Of a stretch of DNA of 64,000 nucleotides, positions 7,273 to 17,249 are shown piece by piece (the stretch's first letter is position 1; each line of letters opens with the position of its first letter). The translations under genes were made by a program, and so were the position numbers. Below the pieces are notes generated by a model. It was not told where the DNA came from. It saw nothing but the letters and a program-made list of their open reading frames with translations, and searched no databases. The DNA comes from Faecalimonas umbilicata. GTDB taxonomy: Bacteria; Bacillota; Clostridia; Lachnospirales; Lachnospiraceae. The stretch spans positions 124,001 through 188,000 of the forward strand of contig NZ_SLZV01000001.1 in assembly GCF_004346095.1 (NCBI RefSeq). The letters are read 5' to 3'.

Positions 7273-7888
7273 CTGCAATCACCGCCTTTGCAAAACAGAT
7301 TGGAAGATGAAAATTTGGTTCTTCGCTCTCAATCGGACTGTAACATCCAAAATGCTGGATCTTGTCGTCCTCTGATATTTTATAAAAATTGCAGTAAAAT
7401 CTTTGTCCCGCTTTTAGCTTCTCAAGAGAAGTAATTTCCCCAAGCAGTGCTTCCGGGATCAAAACAGATACACACCACCGATCTGATTCTATTTTTGCCC
7501 GACAATCTGCCTCTTGATAATACACATCTGAAATTAATGTCCGATTCTCTCTTGTATATCCTTTCTCCGCATACAGTGCTCCGTTGGCATTCATCTCAAA
7601 ATTTATATAAATACACTGTTTCTCTATGCTCATCTCTCCCTCCGGGAATGCAAAAAAAGCTTCCAGTGCGCTATCCTTATAGACGAGTTCTTTATCTTTG
7701 TTGCAAAGTCGCTTCGGATCACACTCTTCACAGGTCATCTCCACATAAATTCCCTGTCCATCGATATATCCGGCTCTGCCATATGCTTTCGGCGTCTGTA
7801 AACTGTTCCACAAATATTGATCGATTGCGAACAGTTCGCATTGATCGATCTGTGTACGGTCCGCTATGCGGTATATTTTATATTCCAT
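7265..7888 (-). CDS. CBM9-like carbohydrate-binding family protein
   Basis: A 207-residue protein of the carbohydrate-binding family 9-like group (DOMON/CBM9_2 fold). Seen are an aromatic-rich start (YLWNSLQTPKAYGRAGYI), the MTCEECDPKR segment, FAFPEG and INFEMNANG, then a beta-rich C-terminal half ending HLPICFAKAVI. Related proteins bear the hypothetical or endoglucanase-associated label. There is no signal peptide, so it is probably cytosolic. GGAGG lies 6 nt before the ATG at 7888, which is preferred over the ATG at 7909. It overlaps the Gre gene by 8 nt. The ligand and role are unknown. Confidence 0.72.
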   Translation of the reverse strand: MEYKIYRIADRTQIDQCELFAIDQYLWNSLQTPKAYGRAGYIDGQGIYVEMTCEECDPKRLCNKDKELVYKDSALEAFFAFPEGEMSIEKQCIYINFEMNANGALYAEKGYTRENRTLISDVYYQEADCRAKIESDRWCVSVLIPEALLGEITSLEKLKAGQRFYCNFYKISEDDKIQHFGCYSPIESEEPNFHLPICFAKAVIADV

Positions 7889-8040
7889 TTTTTCCTCCAT
7901 CATTCTCACAATCTGCTATTTTAAGCTTCCAGTTTATTATACCGCTTTTCCTCTGCCTTTTCATCATTTTTCTAGTTCTTATTGAAATCTCTTCCCGATT
8001 TTATCTTTCGGATTTTTACCACGCTTTTCTCACACATACA

Positions 8041-8075
8041 GAAAAAAGATCCACATCTTGTGTGAATCTTTTTTC
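8041..8075 (-). terminator. Rho-independent terminator after the GH3 gene
   Basis: GAAAAAAGATCCACA pairs with TGTGTGAATCTTTTTTC, about 13 bp, with a T run on the minus strand just after the stop of the GH3 gene. Confidence 0.8.
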
Positions 8076-8082
8076 TTCCTTC

Positions 8083-9849
8083 TTATAGTCTTGCATCAAA
8101 TAATCCGCAGAAACTGTCAATCGGATCTGTTCCTTTGAATGCTTCTTCTCCATTCATAAGATTCTCAACCAACGCATCCAGTGTTGTATCTTTGGAATCG
8201 TAAGTGTTGATATAGGTCCGTGCCTGCGGGATATCTGCAAGCATTGTCGGCTGTCCACATCCGACAACAGCAACCGGAACTTCAAATACATACCACGGAA
8301 TCTCTCCGCCTCCCTTTGACATACCAAAGCTTGGTCTTCCGTTCGGCACATCACAGAGCGTGATTACAAGATCCATATCGGATACGAAATCTGCAATGGC
8401 ATTCTTTCCTGCAAAGTAAATATTTAAGTCTGGCTTTTCCCCGGCTTCAATCTGTTTCTTCATGACATCAAGCGGACTTTCATAGATAAATGCATCAAAT
8501 CCTTTTGCACATAACTTTTCTTTTAACGCTTCTGCCGGATTTCCTTTTCCGCCTCCAAGCATTTTCATCAGCGCTGACATACTGTTCTCTGCGCCTTTGA
8601 TATGCACGATCATAATTCTCTTATAACGATCTGGTGTCATAGGGAGCACGTCTTTGTCTTTATATTTTACAAGCGTGATACAGTCTTCGCTGATTGATTT
8701 CTGCATTGCCTTGTATTCTTCTCTCTGAAGCACTTCCTCTACAGTCTCTGGCTGTGGAACCAGTTCTTCTTTGCTCTTCTTATTCAGACCCAGATGTGCT
8801 TTGAGTCCTAAAATACGTGTCAATGCTTCTGTCATTCTCTCTTCACTGATGATTCCTGTCTTGTATGCACCAAGCATTGTAGCAAAATCTTCCTCTGGAT
8901 CATTGAAGAATAAGAACATATCACAACCTGCATTGATACTTGCCGGAAGCATCTCTGAACGCTTCATCCGGTCTGTCATCGCTACCATATGGGAAGCATC
9001 TGTCACGACCATACCGTTGAATCCAAGTCTGTCTCTCAAAAGACCTGTCATGATCTCCGGACTTAATGTCGCCGGCATCATATCTTCGTCCTTTAACTCA
9101 GGATTAATGGCTTTTGCATAAGAAGGAAGCATGATGTGTCCTCCCATGATCGCATCCAGATCATTCTCAATCAATGTACGGTAAACATGTCCGTAAGTCT
9201 CATCCCATTTTTCCACATCAAAATAGTTTACATTGTTTGCAATGTGTGCATCTCTGAAGTCTTGTCCATTTCCCGGAAAATGTTTCGCTGCGCATGCAAA
9301 TCCCGGAATCGTATGTGCTCCATTTAAATATGCTTTGCTCATAGTTGCTACACGTTCTGCATCTCCACCGAATGCACGTGTCACAATCTCTGTATTCTCC
9401 CAGTTGTAAAGAATATCTGCCACCGGTGCAAATGCCATGTTACATCCGATTGCCGCTGCCTGTTCATTTGCCATCTTTCCTAATGCAAATGCATACTCTT
9501 CCTTATCTGTAGCTGCGATCTTCACACCAGCTCCAATATGTGTTCCATCTGCACATGCGCCGTCTCCTCCGGCTTCTGTGTTGCATGCGATAAATACCGG
9601 AACCTTTGCATATTTCTGAAGGATCCGATTCTGTTCCTGAATCGCCTTTCCCGGAGCCGGATTGTAACGGCATCCACCAAGGTGATATTTTTCCATTAAT
9701 TCTTTTAAATATTCTTCATCGTGTGAAGCTGTCAGCTGAAAGAATAACTGTCCTACTTTTTCTTCCGGGCTCATATTTGCAATTGTATCTTTTACCCATT
9801 GACAGTCTTCCTCTGACAGATAATACGGTCTTGCTTTTAAATCTACCAT
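8083..9849 (-). CDS. Glycoside hydrolase family 3 protein, beta-N-acetylhexosaminidase-like
   Basis: A 588-residue cytosolic GH3 enzyme without a signal peptide. The N-terminal (beta/alpha)8 barrel carries KHFPGNGQDFRDAH, the NagZ-type motif with the Asp-His acid/base dyad, and the nucleophile motif VVTDASHM. A C-terminal domain follows that lacks the fibronectin-like tail of plant-type beta-glucosidases. This fits release of GlcNAc or similar residues from muropeptides or glycan fragments, though other beta-glycosides cannot be excluded. GAGGAG precedes the ATG at a loose spacing of 12 nt. It is monocistronic, with its own terminator. Confidence 0.85.
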   Translation of the reverse strand: MVDLKARPYYLSEEDCQWVKDTIANMSPEEKVGQLFFQLTASHDEEYLKELMEKYHLGGCRYNPAPGKAIQEQNRILQKYAKVPVFIACNTEAGGDGACADGTHIGAGVKIAATDKEEYAFALGKMANEQAAAIGCNMAFAPVADILYNWENTEIVTRAFGGDAERVATMSKAYLNGAHTIPGFACAAKHFPGNGQDFRDAHIANNVNYFDVEKWDETYGHVYRTLIENDLDAIMGGHIMLPSYAKAINPELKDEDMMPATLSPEIMTGLLRDRLGFNGMVVTDASHMVAMTDRMKRSEMLPASINAGCDMFLFFNDPEEDFATMLGAYKTGIISEERMTEALTRILGLKAHLGLNKKSKEELVPQPETVEEVLQREEYKAMQKSISEDCITLVKYKDKDVLPMTPDRYKRIMIVHIKGAENSMSALMKMLGGGKGNPAEALKEKLCAKGFDAFIYESPLDVMKKQIEAGEKPDLNIYFAGKNAIADFVSDMDLVITLCDVPNGRPSFGMSKGGGEIPWYVFEVPVAVVGCGQPTMLADIPQARTYINTYDSKDTTLDALVENLMNGEEAFKGTDPIDSFCGLFDARL

Positions 9850-10004
9850 ATAAATAACATTCTCCTCTCTGCATAAAGCTTTTGCGCAACTGATTATACC
9901 ATTATATTATACAAAAATGCTACATATTTCTTGTATATTTTACACAAATTTCATTTTTCTTTTTCCTAATATAGATTTTCTAATACTATGCAAAGCTGGC
10001 TACT

Positions 10005-10775
10005 CTATACTGCTCCATCCAACACTGGAGCCAGGAGAACCTTTCCGGTTCCACGGTACACATTGACAAGTCCTTCCCCCGAAGCTGCCGAACCTATCAG
10101 TGTCTTTCCTGACCGTTCTACAGTAAAACTTAAGCTGCCGCTCCATGCGATCGCCATATTGCCATCTACTTTCAATACATCATCCTGAAGAGTGATCTCC
10201 ACAAGCTCCTCTTTCGGACAAGGTGCTTCCAAACAAAGCACACCCTCTCCTACCGCTCCAAGATTGAACAGCCCTTCATTTCCTGCAACAGCAGAAGAAA
10301 GATTGGAGCGCATCACTGCTTTGTGCTTCAATCTGGCATCACATGCCAGGAACAATCCGTCATCCAGCACGATGGAACCATTCCAATCTTTTAAATCTAC
10401 CAGTAGGATGTGCTTATAAGTCGGTTCCAACACAAGAATTCCGTTTCCGGTATATTCCGGCTTGATCGCCGATTCCCCGGTTGCTTTTCCTCTGACTGCT
10501 TTCCCGAAGAAATCGCCCACACCTTTTACTCCCGTTGTCGCATTGACATTACCTACGGTCCACTGCATTGCTCCTGCCTGAAGTGTGATATTTGCCTGAT
10601 TAACATCACAGATAACCTGACGCTTTCTCACATTCATCTCATTACAGAAATAGGCCAACGCAGCATTGTGCGGCATCACACTTAAATCACGCTGATATTC
10701 TATGACAGTAAACGGACCAAGAGAGTTTAACACTTTAATATCATCATTATTCGTAAAATTAGAGATTCTATACAT
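10005..10775 (-). CDS. AIM24-family protein
   Basis: A 256-residue beta-rich protein of the AIM24/TIGR00266 family (PF01987). Glycine-rich beta strands recur (KGVGDFFGKAVRGKATGESA, GNGILVLEP, EGVLCLEAPCP, GEGLVNVYRGTGKV), consistent with the double-stranded beta-helix fold. Members are cytosolic or membrane-associated, and their function in bacteria is not defined. AAGGAGGAAG lies 9 nt before ATG 10775, so the upstream ATG at 10808 is rejected. No operon partner is visible. The family call is good. Confidence 0.82.
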   Translation of the reverse strand: MYRISNFTNNDDIKVLNSLGPFTVIEYQRDLSVMPHNAALAYFCNEMNVRKRQVICDVNQANITLQAGAMQWTVGNVNATTGVKGVGDFFGKAVRGKATGESAIKPEYTGNGILVLEPTYKHILLVDLKDWNGSIVLDDGLFLACDARLKHKAVMRSNLSSAVAGNEGLFNLGAVGEGVLCLEAPCPKEELVEITLQDDVLKVDGNMAIAWSGSLSFTVERSGKTLIGSAASGEGLVNVYRGTGKVLLAPVLDGAV

Positions 10776-10941
10776 CGTTTTCTTCCTCCTTATCACACTT
10801 TCCTGCAATCTGTGCTAGTAGGTTTATTATACGGTGTTTGTACGAAAAATACAATATTTTTATATTTTCCAGCCATTTTTTCATACAGTTTATGCACTTG
10901 TATTTAAGTATTCCATCATTTTTCACTGTTCTGAATTTTTA

Positions 10942-12249
10942 TTACAGAATATCGATATACTCTCCATTCAATGCCTTATTCATACTTCTGACCGCACAGA
11001 ATTTTCCACACATGGAGCAACTCTCCTCAATTTCCGGTTTGCGGTCTTCCCGAATCTGTTTTGCCGTTTCCGGATCCATAGAGCACTTCCACTGCTCCTC
11101 CCAATCAAAAGTTCTTCTGGCATCCGCCATACGATCATCGATATCTCTTGCGTGCGGAACATGCTTTGCAATATCTGCGGCATGCGCTGCAATTCTGGAA
11201 GCGATGATCCCCTGTTTAACATCTTCTACATTCGGAAGCGCCAGATGTTCTGCCGGTGTCACATAGCAGAGAAATGCTGCACCTGCTGAAGCTGCTACTG
11301 CACCTCCGATCGCCGCTGTAATATGGTCATATCCCGGTGCAATATCAGTCACGATCGGTCCCAGTACATAAAACGGAGCACCCATGCAGATTGTCTGCTG
11401 CAATTTCATATTTGCTTCAATCTGATCCAATGGCATATGCCCCGGGCCTTCTACCATCACCTGCACATCTTTTGCCCATGCACGTTTTGTCAACTCTCCC
11501 AAGCGCACCAACTCTTCAATCTGACACACGTCACTCGCATCGGCCAGGCAGCCCGGACGGCATGCATCCCCAAGAGAAATTGTGACATCATATTCCCGGC
11601 AGATTTCAAGGATCTCATCAAAGTATTCGTAAAATGGATTTTCATTTCCGGTCATACTCATCCACGCAAACACAAGCGATCCACCTCTGGATACAATATT
11701 CATTTTTCTTTTATGCTTCTTGATCTGTTCAATTGTCTTTCTTGTAATTCCACAGTGCAGTGTGACAAAATCCACTCCATCCTCTGCGTGGAGTCTTACT
11801 ACATCAATAAAATCTTTTGCTGTCAGTGTGGCAAGATCTCTCTTATAATGAATCACACTATCATAAACCGGAACAGTTCCGATCATCGCCGGACATTCTT
11901 GTGTCAGTTTTCTTCGAAATGGCTGCGTATTCCCATGCGAAGAAAGGTCCATAATTGCCTCTGCTCCCATATTTACCGCCGCCATGACTTTTTCCATCTC
12001 AACCTCATAATCTTTGCAATCTTTTGACACTCCCAGATTTACATTGATCTTCGTACGAAGCATAGATCCTACTCCATTTGGATCCAGGCATTTATGCCTT
12101 TTGTTGGCGCAGATCGCCACCTGTCCTTTCGCCACCAGATCCCGGATTTCCTCCTCTGTGCGGTATTCCTTCCGCGCAACTGCCCGCATCTCCTCTGTGA
12201 TGATTCCCTTTCTTGCTGCTTCCATCTGTGTGTAGTATTTTTCTGACAT
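10942..12249 (-). CDS. thiC: Phosphomethylpyrimidine synthase ThiC
   Basis: A radical-SAM-like [4Fe-4S] enzyme that turns aminoimidazole ribotide into hydroxymethylpyrimidine phosphate for thiamine synthesis. At 435 residues it lacks the N-terminal extension of enterobacterial ThiC (about 630), as in other clostridia and archaea. The C-terminal cluster site reads CSMCGKFC, i.e. CX2CX3C in place of the textbook CX2CX4C. The core motifs EGPGHMPLDQIEANM and LGDACRPGCLADA are intact. A TPP riboswitch with its own terminator lies upstream at 12434-12572, so high TPP should shut off transcription. No other thi gene is adjacent. Confidence 0.96.
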   Translation of the reverse strand: MSEKYYTQMEAARKGIITEEMRAVARKEYRTEEEIRDLVAKGQVAICANKRHKCLDPNGVGSMLRTKINVNLGVSKDCKDYEVEMEKVMAAVNMGAEAIMDLSSHGNTQPFRRKLTQECPAMIGTVPVYDSVIHYKRDLATLTAKDFIDVVRLHAEDGVDFVTLHCGITRKTIEQIKKHKRKMNIVSRGGSLVFAWMSMTGNENPFYEYFDEILEICREYDVTISLGDACRPGCLADASDVCQIEELVRLGELTKRAWAKDVQVMVEGPGHMPLDQIEANMKLQQTICMGAPFYVLGPIVTDIAPGYDHITAAIGGAVAASAGAAFLCYVTPAEHLALPNVEDVKQGIIASRIAAHAADIAKHVPHARDIDDRMADARRTFDWEEQWKCSMDPETAKQIREDRKPEIEESCSMCGKFCAVRSMNKALNGEYIDIL

Positions 12250-12262
12250 ATGATGTACCTCT

Positions 12263-12290
12263 TCTTTCTTCTGCCTGCGGCAGAATATTT
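12263..12290 (-). other. Hairpin directly before the thiC ribosome site
   Basis: TTCTGCC and GGCAGAA form a 7-bp stem with a GCA loop, immediately followed by AAGAAGAGG and the thiC start. It may affect translation or mRNA stability. It is not part of the riboswitch fold, and no function can be shown. Confidence 0.35.
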
Positions 12291-12433
12291 TTCATTTGCT
12301 CTGTGCCGGAATTTTTTTATGACAGAATTCCAAAAGGATTTCAAGGATTATGCCTGGGCGGAGCATTTTTTCATAGGACTCTGGTTTTTACTCCATAGCA
12401 TTTATCAGAAATTTCCTATGCAATAAAATAGAA

Positions 12434-12466
12434 TAAAAAAACAGAGTACCTCAATTGGTACTCCGT
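12434..12466 (-). terminator. Expression-platform terminator of the TPP riboswitch
   Basis: On the minus strand GGAGTACC and GGTACTC pair around a short loop and are followed by TGTTTTTTT. It lies 20-50 nt downstream of the riboswitch aptamer, the position of a ligand-controlled terminator. Confidence 0.85.
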
Positions 12467-12487
12467 CAAACTTCTTAAAATCAATTC

Positions 12488-12572
12488 TTTCCTACGTTGG
12501 CATTATCCAAATCAGGTATCAGGGTCGAAGTTCACACCTTCCTCTCAGCCTGTCTACAAGCTCCCCGGCTAT
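12488..12572 (-). ncRNA. TPP riboswitch (THI element)
   Basis: The minus strand has the conserved order GGGGAGC, GGCTGAGAGG, CGACCC, ACCTGATTTGGATAATGCCA and CGTAGG, the hallmark segments of the thiamine pyrophosphate aptamer (pyrimidine-sensing and pyrophosphate-sensing arms). It controls thiC about 240 nt downstream through the terminator at 12434-12466. Of 12250-12605, the only other item seen is a hairpin near the thiC ribosome site. Confidence 0.96.
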
Positions 12573-12605
12573 TTACTTTTCTAGAAAATAGTAACACACC
12601 AATAA

Positions 12606-13571
12606 CTAAAAGTCAATTTTTTGATCTTCCAGAAATTTTCTGATTTCTTCTTTCTTCGGCATCGAGCGGATCGCTCCTTTTTTTAAAGTAATCAGCGCCG
12701 CCCCTGCGTTTGCAAATGTCAGCAGTTCCTCTAAATCTTCTTTTGACAACTGCTCTAGATTGTGTTCCAACAGGTATCCTAACGCACAGCCACAGAACGT
12801 ATCACCTGCTCCTGTTGTCTCAATGGCTTCTACACAAAATCCCGCCTTTTCTACGCACATTTCCTTATAGTATGCACGGCTTCCTTCTTTCCCCATCGTA
12901 AGAAGAATTAAAGGAATGTGATATTTTTCTTGTAGCATACGGATTCCCTTATCGTAGTCTTCCTGTCCTGTGACGAATTGAATCTCATTATCAGATATTT
13001 TCAGGATATCACATTGTCTAAACCCATACTCCATCTGCTCTTTTGCCAAGTCCAAAGATTCCCAGAGTGGTTCCCTCAAATTCGGGTCAAAAGAAATCAT
13101 CGCCCCGGCCTCTTTGGCGCAACAGATTGCTTTTTTCGTTGCATTTCTCACACCTTCATGTGTCATAGAGAGTGTTCCAAAGTGAAAGATTTTTGTATTT
13201 CGGATCAGTTCTAGATCCACCTCTTCTTCCCTCAGCATCATATCTGCTCCGGGGTTCCGATAAAAAGAAAACTCCCGGTCCCCATCCGGCAACGTATGCA
13301 CAAATGCCAGTGTAGTCCGCACTTCCGGGTCCATCCGAAGATTTTTAGAACAGATTCCTACTTCATCCAATGTATGTTTCAGCAGAGTTCCGAACATATC
13401 CTGCCCAACTTTCCCTATAAAAGCAACCTTCTTCCCAAGATTATTTAACATTGCCAATACATTGCACGGGGCGCCGCCCGGATTTACTTCCAGAAGCTGA
13501 TTCCCCTGCTCACTTTTTCCACTTTCTGTAAAATCGATCAAAAGTTCTCCAAGCGCTGCTACATCATACAT
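12606..13571 (-). CDS. scrK: Fructokinase, PfkB family
   Basis: Phosphorylates free fructose with ATP. The 321-residue protein has the ribokinase/PfkB fold: GELLIDF at the N-terminus, the NPGGAPCNVLAML substrate loop, and TTGAGDTFCG near residues 252-260 with the catalytic Asp257 and anion hole. GGGGGAAAG precedes ATG 13571, and an upstream ATG at 13592 lacks a site. It follows the alpha-galactosidase gene by about 25 nt as the last gene of the raffinose/sucrose operon. Sucrose phosphorylase here yields glucose-1-phosphate and fructose, so a fructokinase is the expected next step. Confidence 0.9.
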   Translation of the reverse strand: MYDVAALGELLIDFTESGKSEQGNQLLEVNPGGAPCNVLAMLNNLGKKVAFIGKVGQDMFGTLLKHTLDEVGICSKNLRMDPEVRTTLAFVHTLPDGDREFSFYRNPGADMMLREEEVDLELIRNTKIFHFGTLSMTHEGVRNATKKAICCAKEAGAMISFDPNLREPLWESLDLAKEQMEYGFRQCDILKISDNEIQFVTGQEDYDKGIRMLQEKYHIPLILLTMGKEGSRAYYKEMCVEKAGFCVEAIETTGAGDTFCGCALGYLLEHNLEQLSKEDLEELLTFANAGAALITLKKGAIRSMPKKEEIRKFLEDQKIDF

Positions 13572-13595
13572 ATTCTTTCCCCCTTCACGCACCTC

Positions 13596-15794
13596 TTAGC
13601 ATTCTTCTATTTTCTCCAGATAAAATTCAAATGCCACATCATCGCCTTTGATTGCCGGTATAAGAATCCCGCCTGTCATAAGTGCCTTACCGCTAAGCTT
13701 CTCTTCTTTTTGTCTGCCTTTCACAAACCTATAAATTGCTGCCCCATCCACTCCTAATAGCTTAATGCGATGGCGCAGTACATTTGATGCAGCTCTGAAT
13801 GCCACACCTTGTACAAGAATCTTACTGCAGTCCTCCGAAATAAACTCCCATGCTGCCAAATCATCTTTTTTCGGATTACTCAGTCTATAATACTTTCCGC
13901 CATAAATCAGTTCCTGATACTCCTTATACGCCTTCACCTGCTCCGCAACTTTCTCTTTCTCATTCTGATCCAGCTGATTCAGATCAAGTTCATAGCCAAA
14001 GCTTCCCGCCATTGCTACTGTTCCTCTTGTCTCAAGCGACGTAATTCTACCAGTCTGATGATTCGGTACGGCGGATACATGAGAACCAACCGCAGATATC
14101 GGATAAAAAAAGCTTGTTCCATACTGGATAAAGGTTCTTTCATGGGCATCTGTATTATCACTGCACCAAATCTGCGGGCAATAGTACAGCATTCCGGCAT
14201 CAAATCTGCCTCCACCTCCGCTACAGCCCTCAAATAATACTTCTGGAAATTCATCTGTCAGACGTTCTAAAAGTTCATAAACACCTAACACATATCTATG
14301 CGGCATTTCTTTCTGACGTTCTGCTGGAAGTATCGATGTATACCAGTCAGAAATACTGCGATTCATATCCCATTTAACATATTCGATATGATTGTCTCTC
14401 AGAATCTTACTGATAGACTGATATAAATATTCTACTACTTCCGGATTTGCCATATCAAGTACTAACTGATATCTGCTTCTCATAGGCTTTCTCCCTGGGA
14501 TACTGATTGCCCATTCCGGGTGCGCCCGGAACAACTCACTGTCTTCGGAAATCATTTCTGGTTCAAACCATATTCCAAATTTCATGCCCATATCATTGAT
14601 TTTTCTGACAAGTGCTCCCAGCCCCCCTTTCAACTTCTTTTCATTTACTTCCCAGTCTCCGAGCCCTGATGTATCAGAATCCCGTTTTCCAAACCAGCCA
14701 TCATCTAACACCATCATATCAATACCTAGTTTTGCTGCCTGACGGGCAATCTGTTCTATGTCTTCTTCATTAAAATCAAAATAAGTCGCTTCCCAGTTGT
14801 TGATTAGAACTGGACGTTTTGTCAGCTGATATGCTCCTCTACATACATTGTGGCGTATGACATGATGAAACCTCTGTGACAATTCCGCCATTCCATTTGC
14901 CGAATAAGATAAGATTACTTCTGGCGTCCAAAAATTCTGTTCCGGTTCCAGTTGCCATGAAAAAGTATCCGGGTGAATTCCCATTACAAGTCGTGTCTGC
15001 CCAAGCTGATCTTTCTCTATCTGTGTCTGGAAACCACCACTGTACATCAGTACCGCTCCCATACACTCCCCATCTTTTTCTGTACAGTCTCTCTCGCAGA
15101 GCAGAACCGATGGATTCTGCTGATGACTTGATGTTCCTCTTGTACTGCTGCTTTCCTGAATTCCGTAAAATAGTGGGGTACGTTCTGCCTGTCGTTCCAT
15201 CGTATGTCTTCCGTGAAAATGAATCCAGTCCCAATTTCCGTCCGGAATATCCATGCAAAGACTATGTGCACGCTCAAGCACGATTGGCATACTTCCCCGG
15301 TTTATAATCATTACACTCCGCGTGATCACATCTGCCTCTTCCAGTACTCCATAGAAAAGATGTACCTCTGTTTCAGATGCCGTATCTTTCATAAGAATTT
15401 CCAGTGTTTCCGCCTCGTTCTCCTCTGCATAAACTGCCGGCAGTCCCGGAATACTGTATTTTCCTTTCCTGATAAAATATTTCTGAAACCGTAAATCCAG
15501 TGCCTGACTGCCATCTGCATGCCGCACCGTCACCGCTGGTACCCGGAAATCTCCCACTCCACTCCCTGCATACTCTAACGGCATTGTATTCAACGAATAC
15601 GTTCTGTCATTTTCTGCTTCATAAATATTTCCGGAAAATCCCACATCCGGATAATCCAAGAGATACTCCATGCTCACTCCCGTTTTTTCCCCATACCACA
15701 AATGTTTCACTACCCCAAACAAATCTGCCTTCATCTGATAAAGTGTATTTGCAGTTTCCAGAGAAAAAATCTGATCCTTTACTGTTATTGCCAT
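13596..15794 (-). CDS. aga: Alpha-galactosidase, GH36
   Basis: Removes alpha-1,6-galactose from raffinose, stachyose or melibiose. The 732-residue length and motif order fit GH36: an N-terminal beta-sandwich, then a barrel with DDGWFGKRD, the nucleophile in YVKWDMNR (about residue 474), the CSGGGGRFD loop, and the acid/base Asp in CSDNTDA (about residue 546). There is no signal peptide, so it acts on imported sugar. It overlaps the sucrose phosphorylase gene by 10 nt, which indicates translational coupling. Unlike the AgaSK fusion known from R. gnavus, no kinase domain is attached; the kinase is the separate neighbouring gene. Confidence 0.95.
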   Translation of the reverse strand: MAITVKDQIFSLETANTLYQMKADLFGVVKHLWYGEKTGVSMEYLLDYPDVGFSGNIYEAENDRTYSLNTMPLEYAGSGVGDFRVPAVTVRHADGSQALDLRFQKYFIRKGKYSIPGLPAVYAEENEAETLEILMKDTASETEVHLFYGVLEEADVITRSVMIINRGSMPIVLERAHSLCMDIPDGNWDWIHFHGRHTMERQAERTPLFYGIQESSSTRGTSSHQQNPSVLLCERDCTEKDGECMGAVLMYSGGFQTQIEKDQLGQTRLVMGIHPDTFSWQLEPEQNFWTPEVILSYSANGMAELSQRFHHVIRHNVCRGAYQLTKRPVLINNWEATYFDFNEEDIEQIARQAAKLGIDMMVLDDGWFGKRDSDTSGLGDWEVNEKKLKGGLGALVRKINDMGMKFGIWFEPEMISEDSELFRAHPEWAISIPGRKPMRSRYQLVLDMANPEVVEYLYQSISKILRDNHIEYVKWDMNRSISDWYTSILPAERQKEMPHRYVLGVYELLERLTDEFPEVLFEGCSGGGGRFDAGMLYYCPQIWCSDNTDAHERTFIQYGTSFFYPISAVGSHVSAVPNHQTGRITSLETRGTVAMAGSFGYELDLNQLDQNEKEKVAEQVKAYKEYQELIYGGKYYRLSNPKKDDLAAWEFISEDCSKILVQGVAFRAASNVLRHRIKLLGVDGAAIYRFVKGRQKEEKLSGKALMTGGILIPAIKGDDVAFEFYLEKIEEC

Positions 15795-17242
15795 ACTATC
15801 GTTTCCTTTCCGTTTTCATAACCCTTTTCATATCGGGTAATCTCAAATCCATAAGACCTCAAATCTGCTGACAATCGAATACTATTTTCCTTGTATTTCC
15901 TTGTGATCATGAGTCTCTCCCCCTCCGTTTCCACCTGGATTTTTCCATCCAGATGAAATGCCGGTTCCATATTGCGAATCGCCATGAGCTTTTTCAATTT
16001 CCTTACAACCGGGCGCTCCTGCTCCCCTGCAATCTCTTCCAGTGTATAATAGTGTCGATTAATATCCCGTCCATTTTTCGTCTTTTCCATTAATTCGAGA
16101 TCATTTTCCCCTGCGAGAAGTCCCACATAATATACTTGTGGGATTCCCGGTGCAAAGAACTGAATCGCTCTAGCCAGCAAATAGGCATCGTCCCGATTGC
16201 CAAGTGCAGAATAATAGGTCGTGTTGACCTGATATACATCCAGATTATTATATGATTCCGAACTGTAAATTTTCTTTACATTTGCCCCTTGCCGATACAT
16301 CTGTTCCTGTACTATGTAAACTTCCTCGTCAGGAAGAAGATCTTTCACATCTACAATCCCTATTCCATCATGAGTATCCAAGGTTGTAAATTGTTTCATT
16401 GGGCACATCTCCAGCCACTTCTTTAAATATACCCCCGTATGATTATAAAGTGCGTGAAGTGTCAGCACTGGCAGCGCAAAATCATAAACCCAGAATCCCT
16501 TCTCTGCAATTTTCATCGGAATCGTATAATGTTCATGGATTTCCGGAAGAATTTCCACTTCGTACCGTCCAACAATTTGCTCAATTTCATGTAGCAATTC
16601 CCAAATATCCGGTTCTACAAAAAAGCAGTTCGTATCTGCTTTCTTAATTGCATAAGCGAATGCATCCAGACGTATCAAAGATGCTCCATTTTGGCACATC
16701 TGCTCCAGCGTTCCTTTGATAAATGATTTTACCGCTTCCTTTCTGACATCCAGATCAATCTGCTCTTCACAGAAAGTGCACCAGATTTTTTCTGTTGTTC
16801 CATCTTGAAATTCCACTTCAATATAGGGCGCCCTTGGCTTTCTCTTGTAAATCTTATCAAGTTGTTCCTGCGTCGGCGCTCCCTTTCCCCAAAACTCCTC
16901 GTAACGAATAAAGAAATCGGCATATTTTGATTCATTCTTTCTTTTCAGAAAATCCTGAAAATATTCCGAAGAGGAAGAAATATGGTTTACCATAAAATCA
17001 AACATCAGATAATATTCTCTTCCGATTGCTTCAATATCTTCATAAGTTCCAAATGCTTCATCTACCACATCATAGCGCATTGGTGCAAATCCGCGATCCG
17101 CAGAAGATGGAAAAAACGGCAAAATATGAACGCCTCCCACAGCATCTCTATAATAGGTATTCAATACCGTATGTAATTCTTTCAAGTTCTTTCCCATGCT
17201 GTCCGCATAAGTAATCAACATCACTTTATTTTCCAGTTTCAT
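15785..17242 (-). CDS. gtfA: Sucrose phosphorylase, GH13_18
   Basis: Splits sucrose with phosphate into alpha-glucose-1-phosphate and fructose. The 485-residue protein matches the short GH13_18 family. It has [11 protein letters not shown] at the N-terminus, [22 protein letters not shown], the nucleophile in RLDAFAYA (Asp193), the acid/base in LPEIHEH (Glu234) and the transition-state stabiliser in TLDTHDGIG (near 290). There is no signal peptide. It lies between the permease and alpha-galactosidase genes, matching gtfA of streptococcal msm loci. Sucrose-6-phosphate phosphorylase is a less likely alternative. Confidence 0.92.
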   Translation of the reverse strand: MKLENKVMLITYADSMGKNLKELHTVLNTYYRDAVGGVHILPFFPSSADRGFAPMRYDVVDEAFGTYEDIEAIGREYYLMFDFMVNHISSSSEYFQDFLKRKNESKYADFFIRYEEFWGKGAPTQEQLDKIYKRKPRAPYIEVEFQDGTTEKIWCTFCEEQIDLDVRKEAVKSFIKGTLEQMCQNGASLIRLDAFAYAIKKADTNCFFVEPDIWELLHEIEQIVGRYEVEILPEIHEHYTIPMKIAEKGFWVYDFALPVLTLHALYNHTGVYLKKWLEMCPMKQFTTLDTHDGIGIVDVKDLLPDEEVYIVQEQMYRQGANVKKIYSSESYNNLDVYQVNTTYYSALGNRDDAYLLARAIQFFAPGIPQVYYVGLLAGENDLELMEKTKNGRDINRHYYTLEEIAGEQERPVVRKLKKLMAIRNMEPAFHLDGKIQVETEGERLMITRKYKENSIRLSADLRSYGFEITRYEKGYENGKETIVWQ

Positions 17243-17249
17243 TCTGTCT

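Noticed and set aside
10834-11289. Plus-strand ORF of 151 codons opposite thiC
   Set aside because: It runs antisense to thiC, which is certain, and shows no ribosome site or domain.
11323-12027. Plus-strand ORF of 234 codons antisense to thiC
   Set aside because: It has a long reading frame but no ribosome site, no recognised domain and full overlap with thiC.
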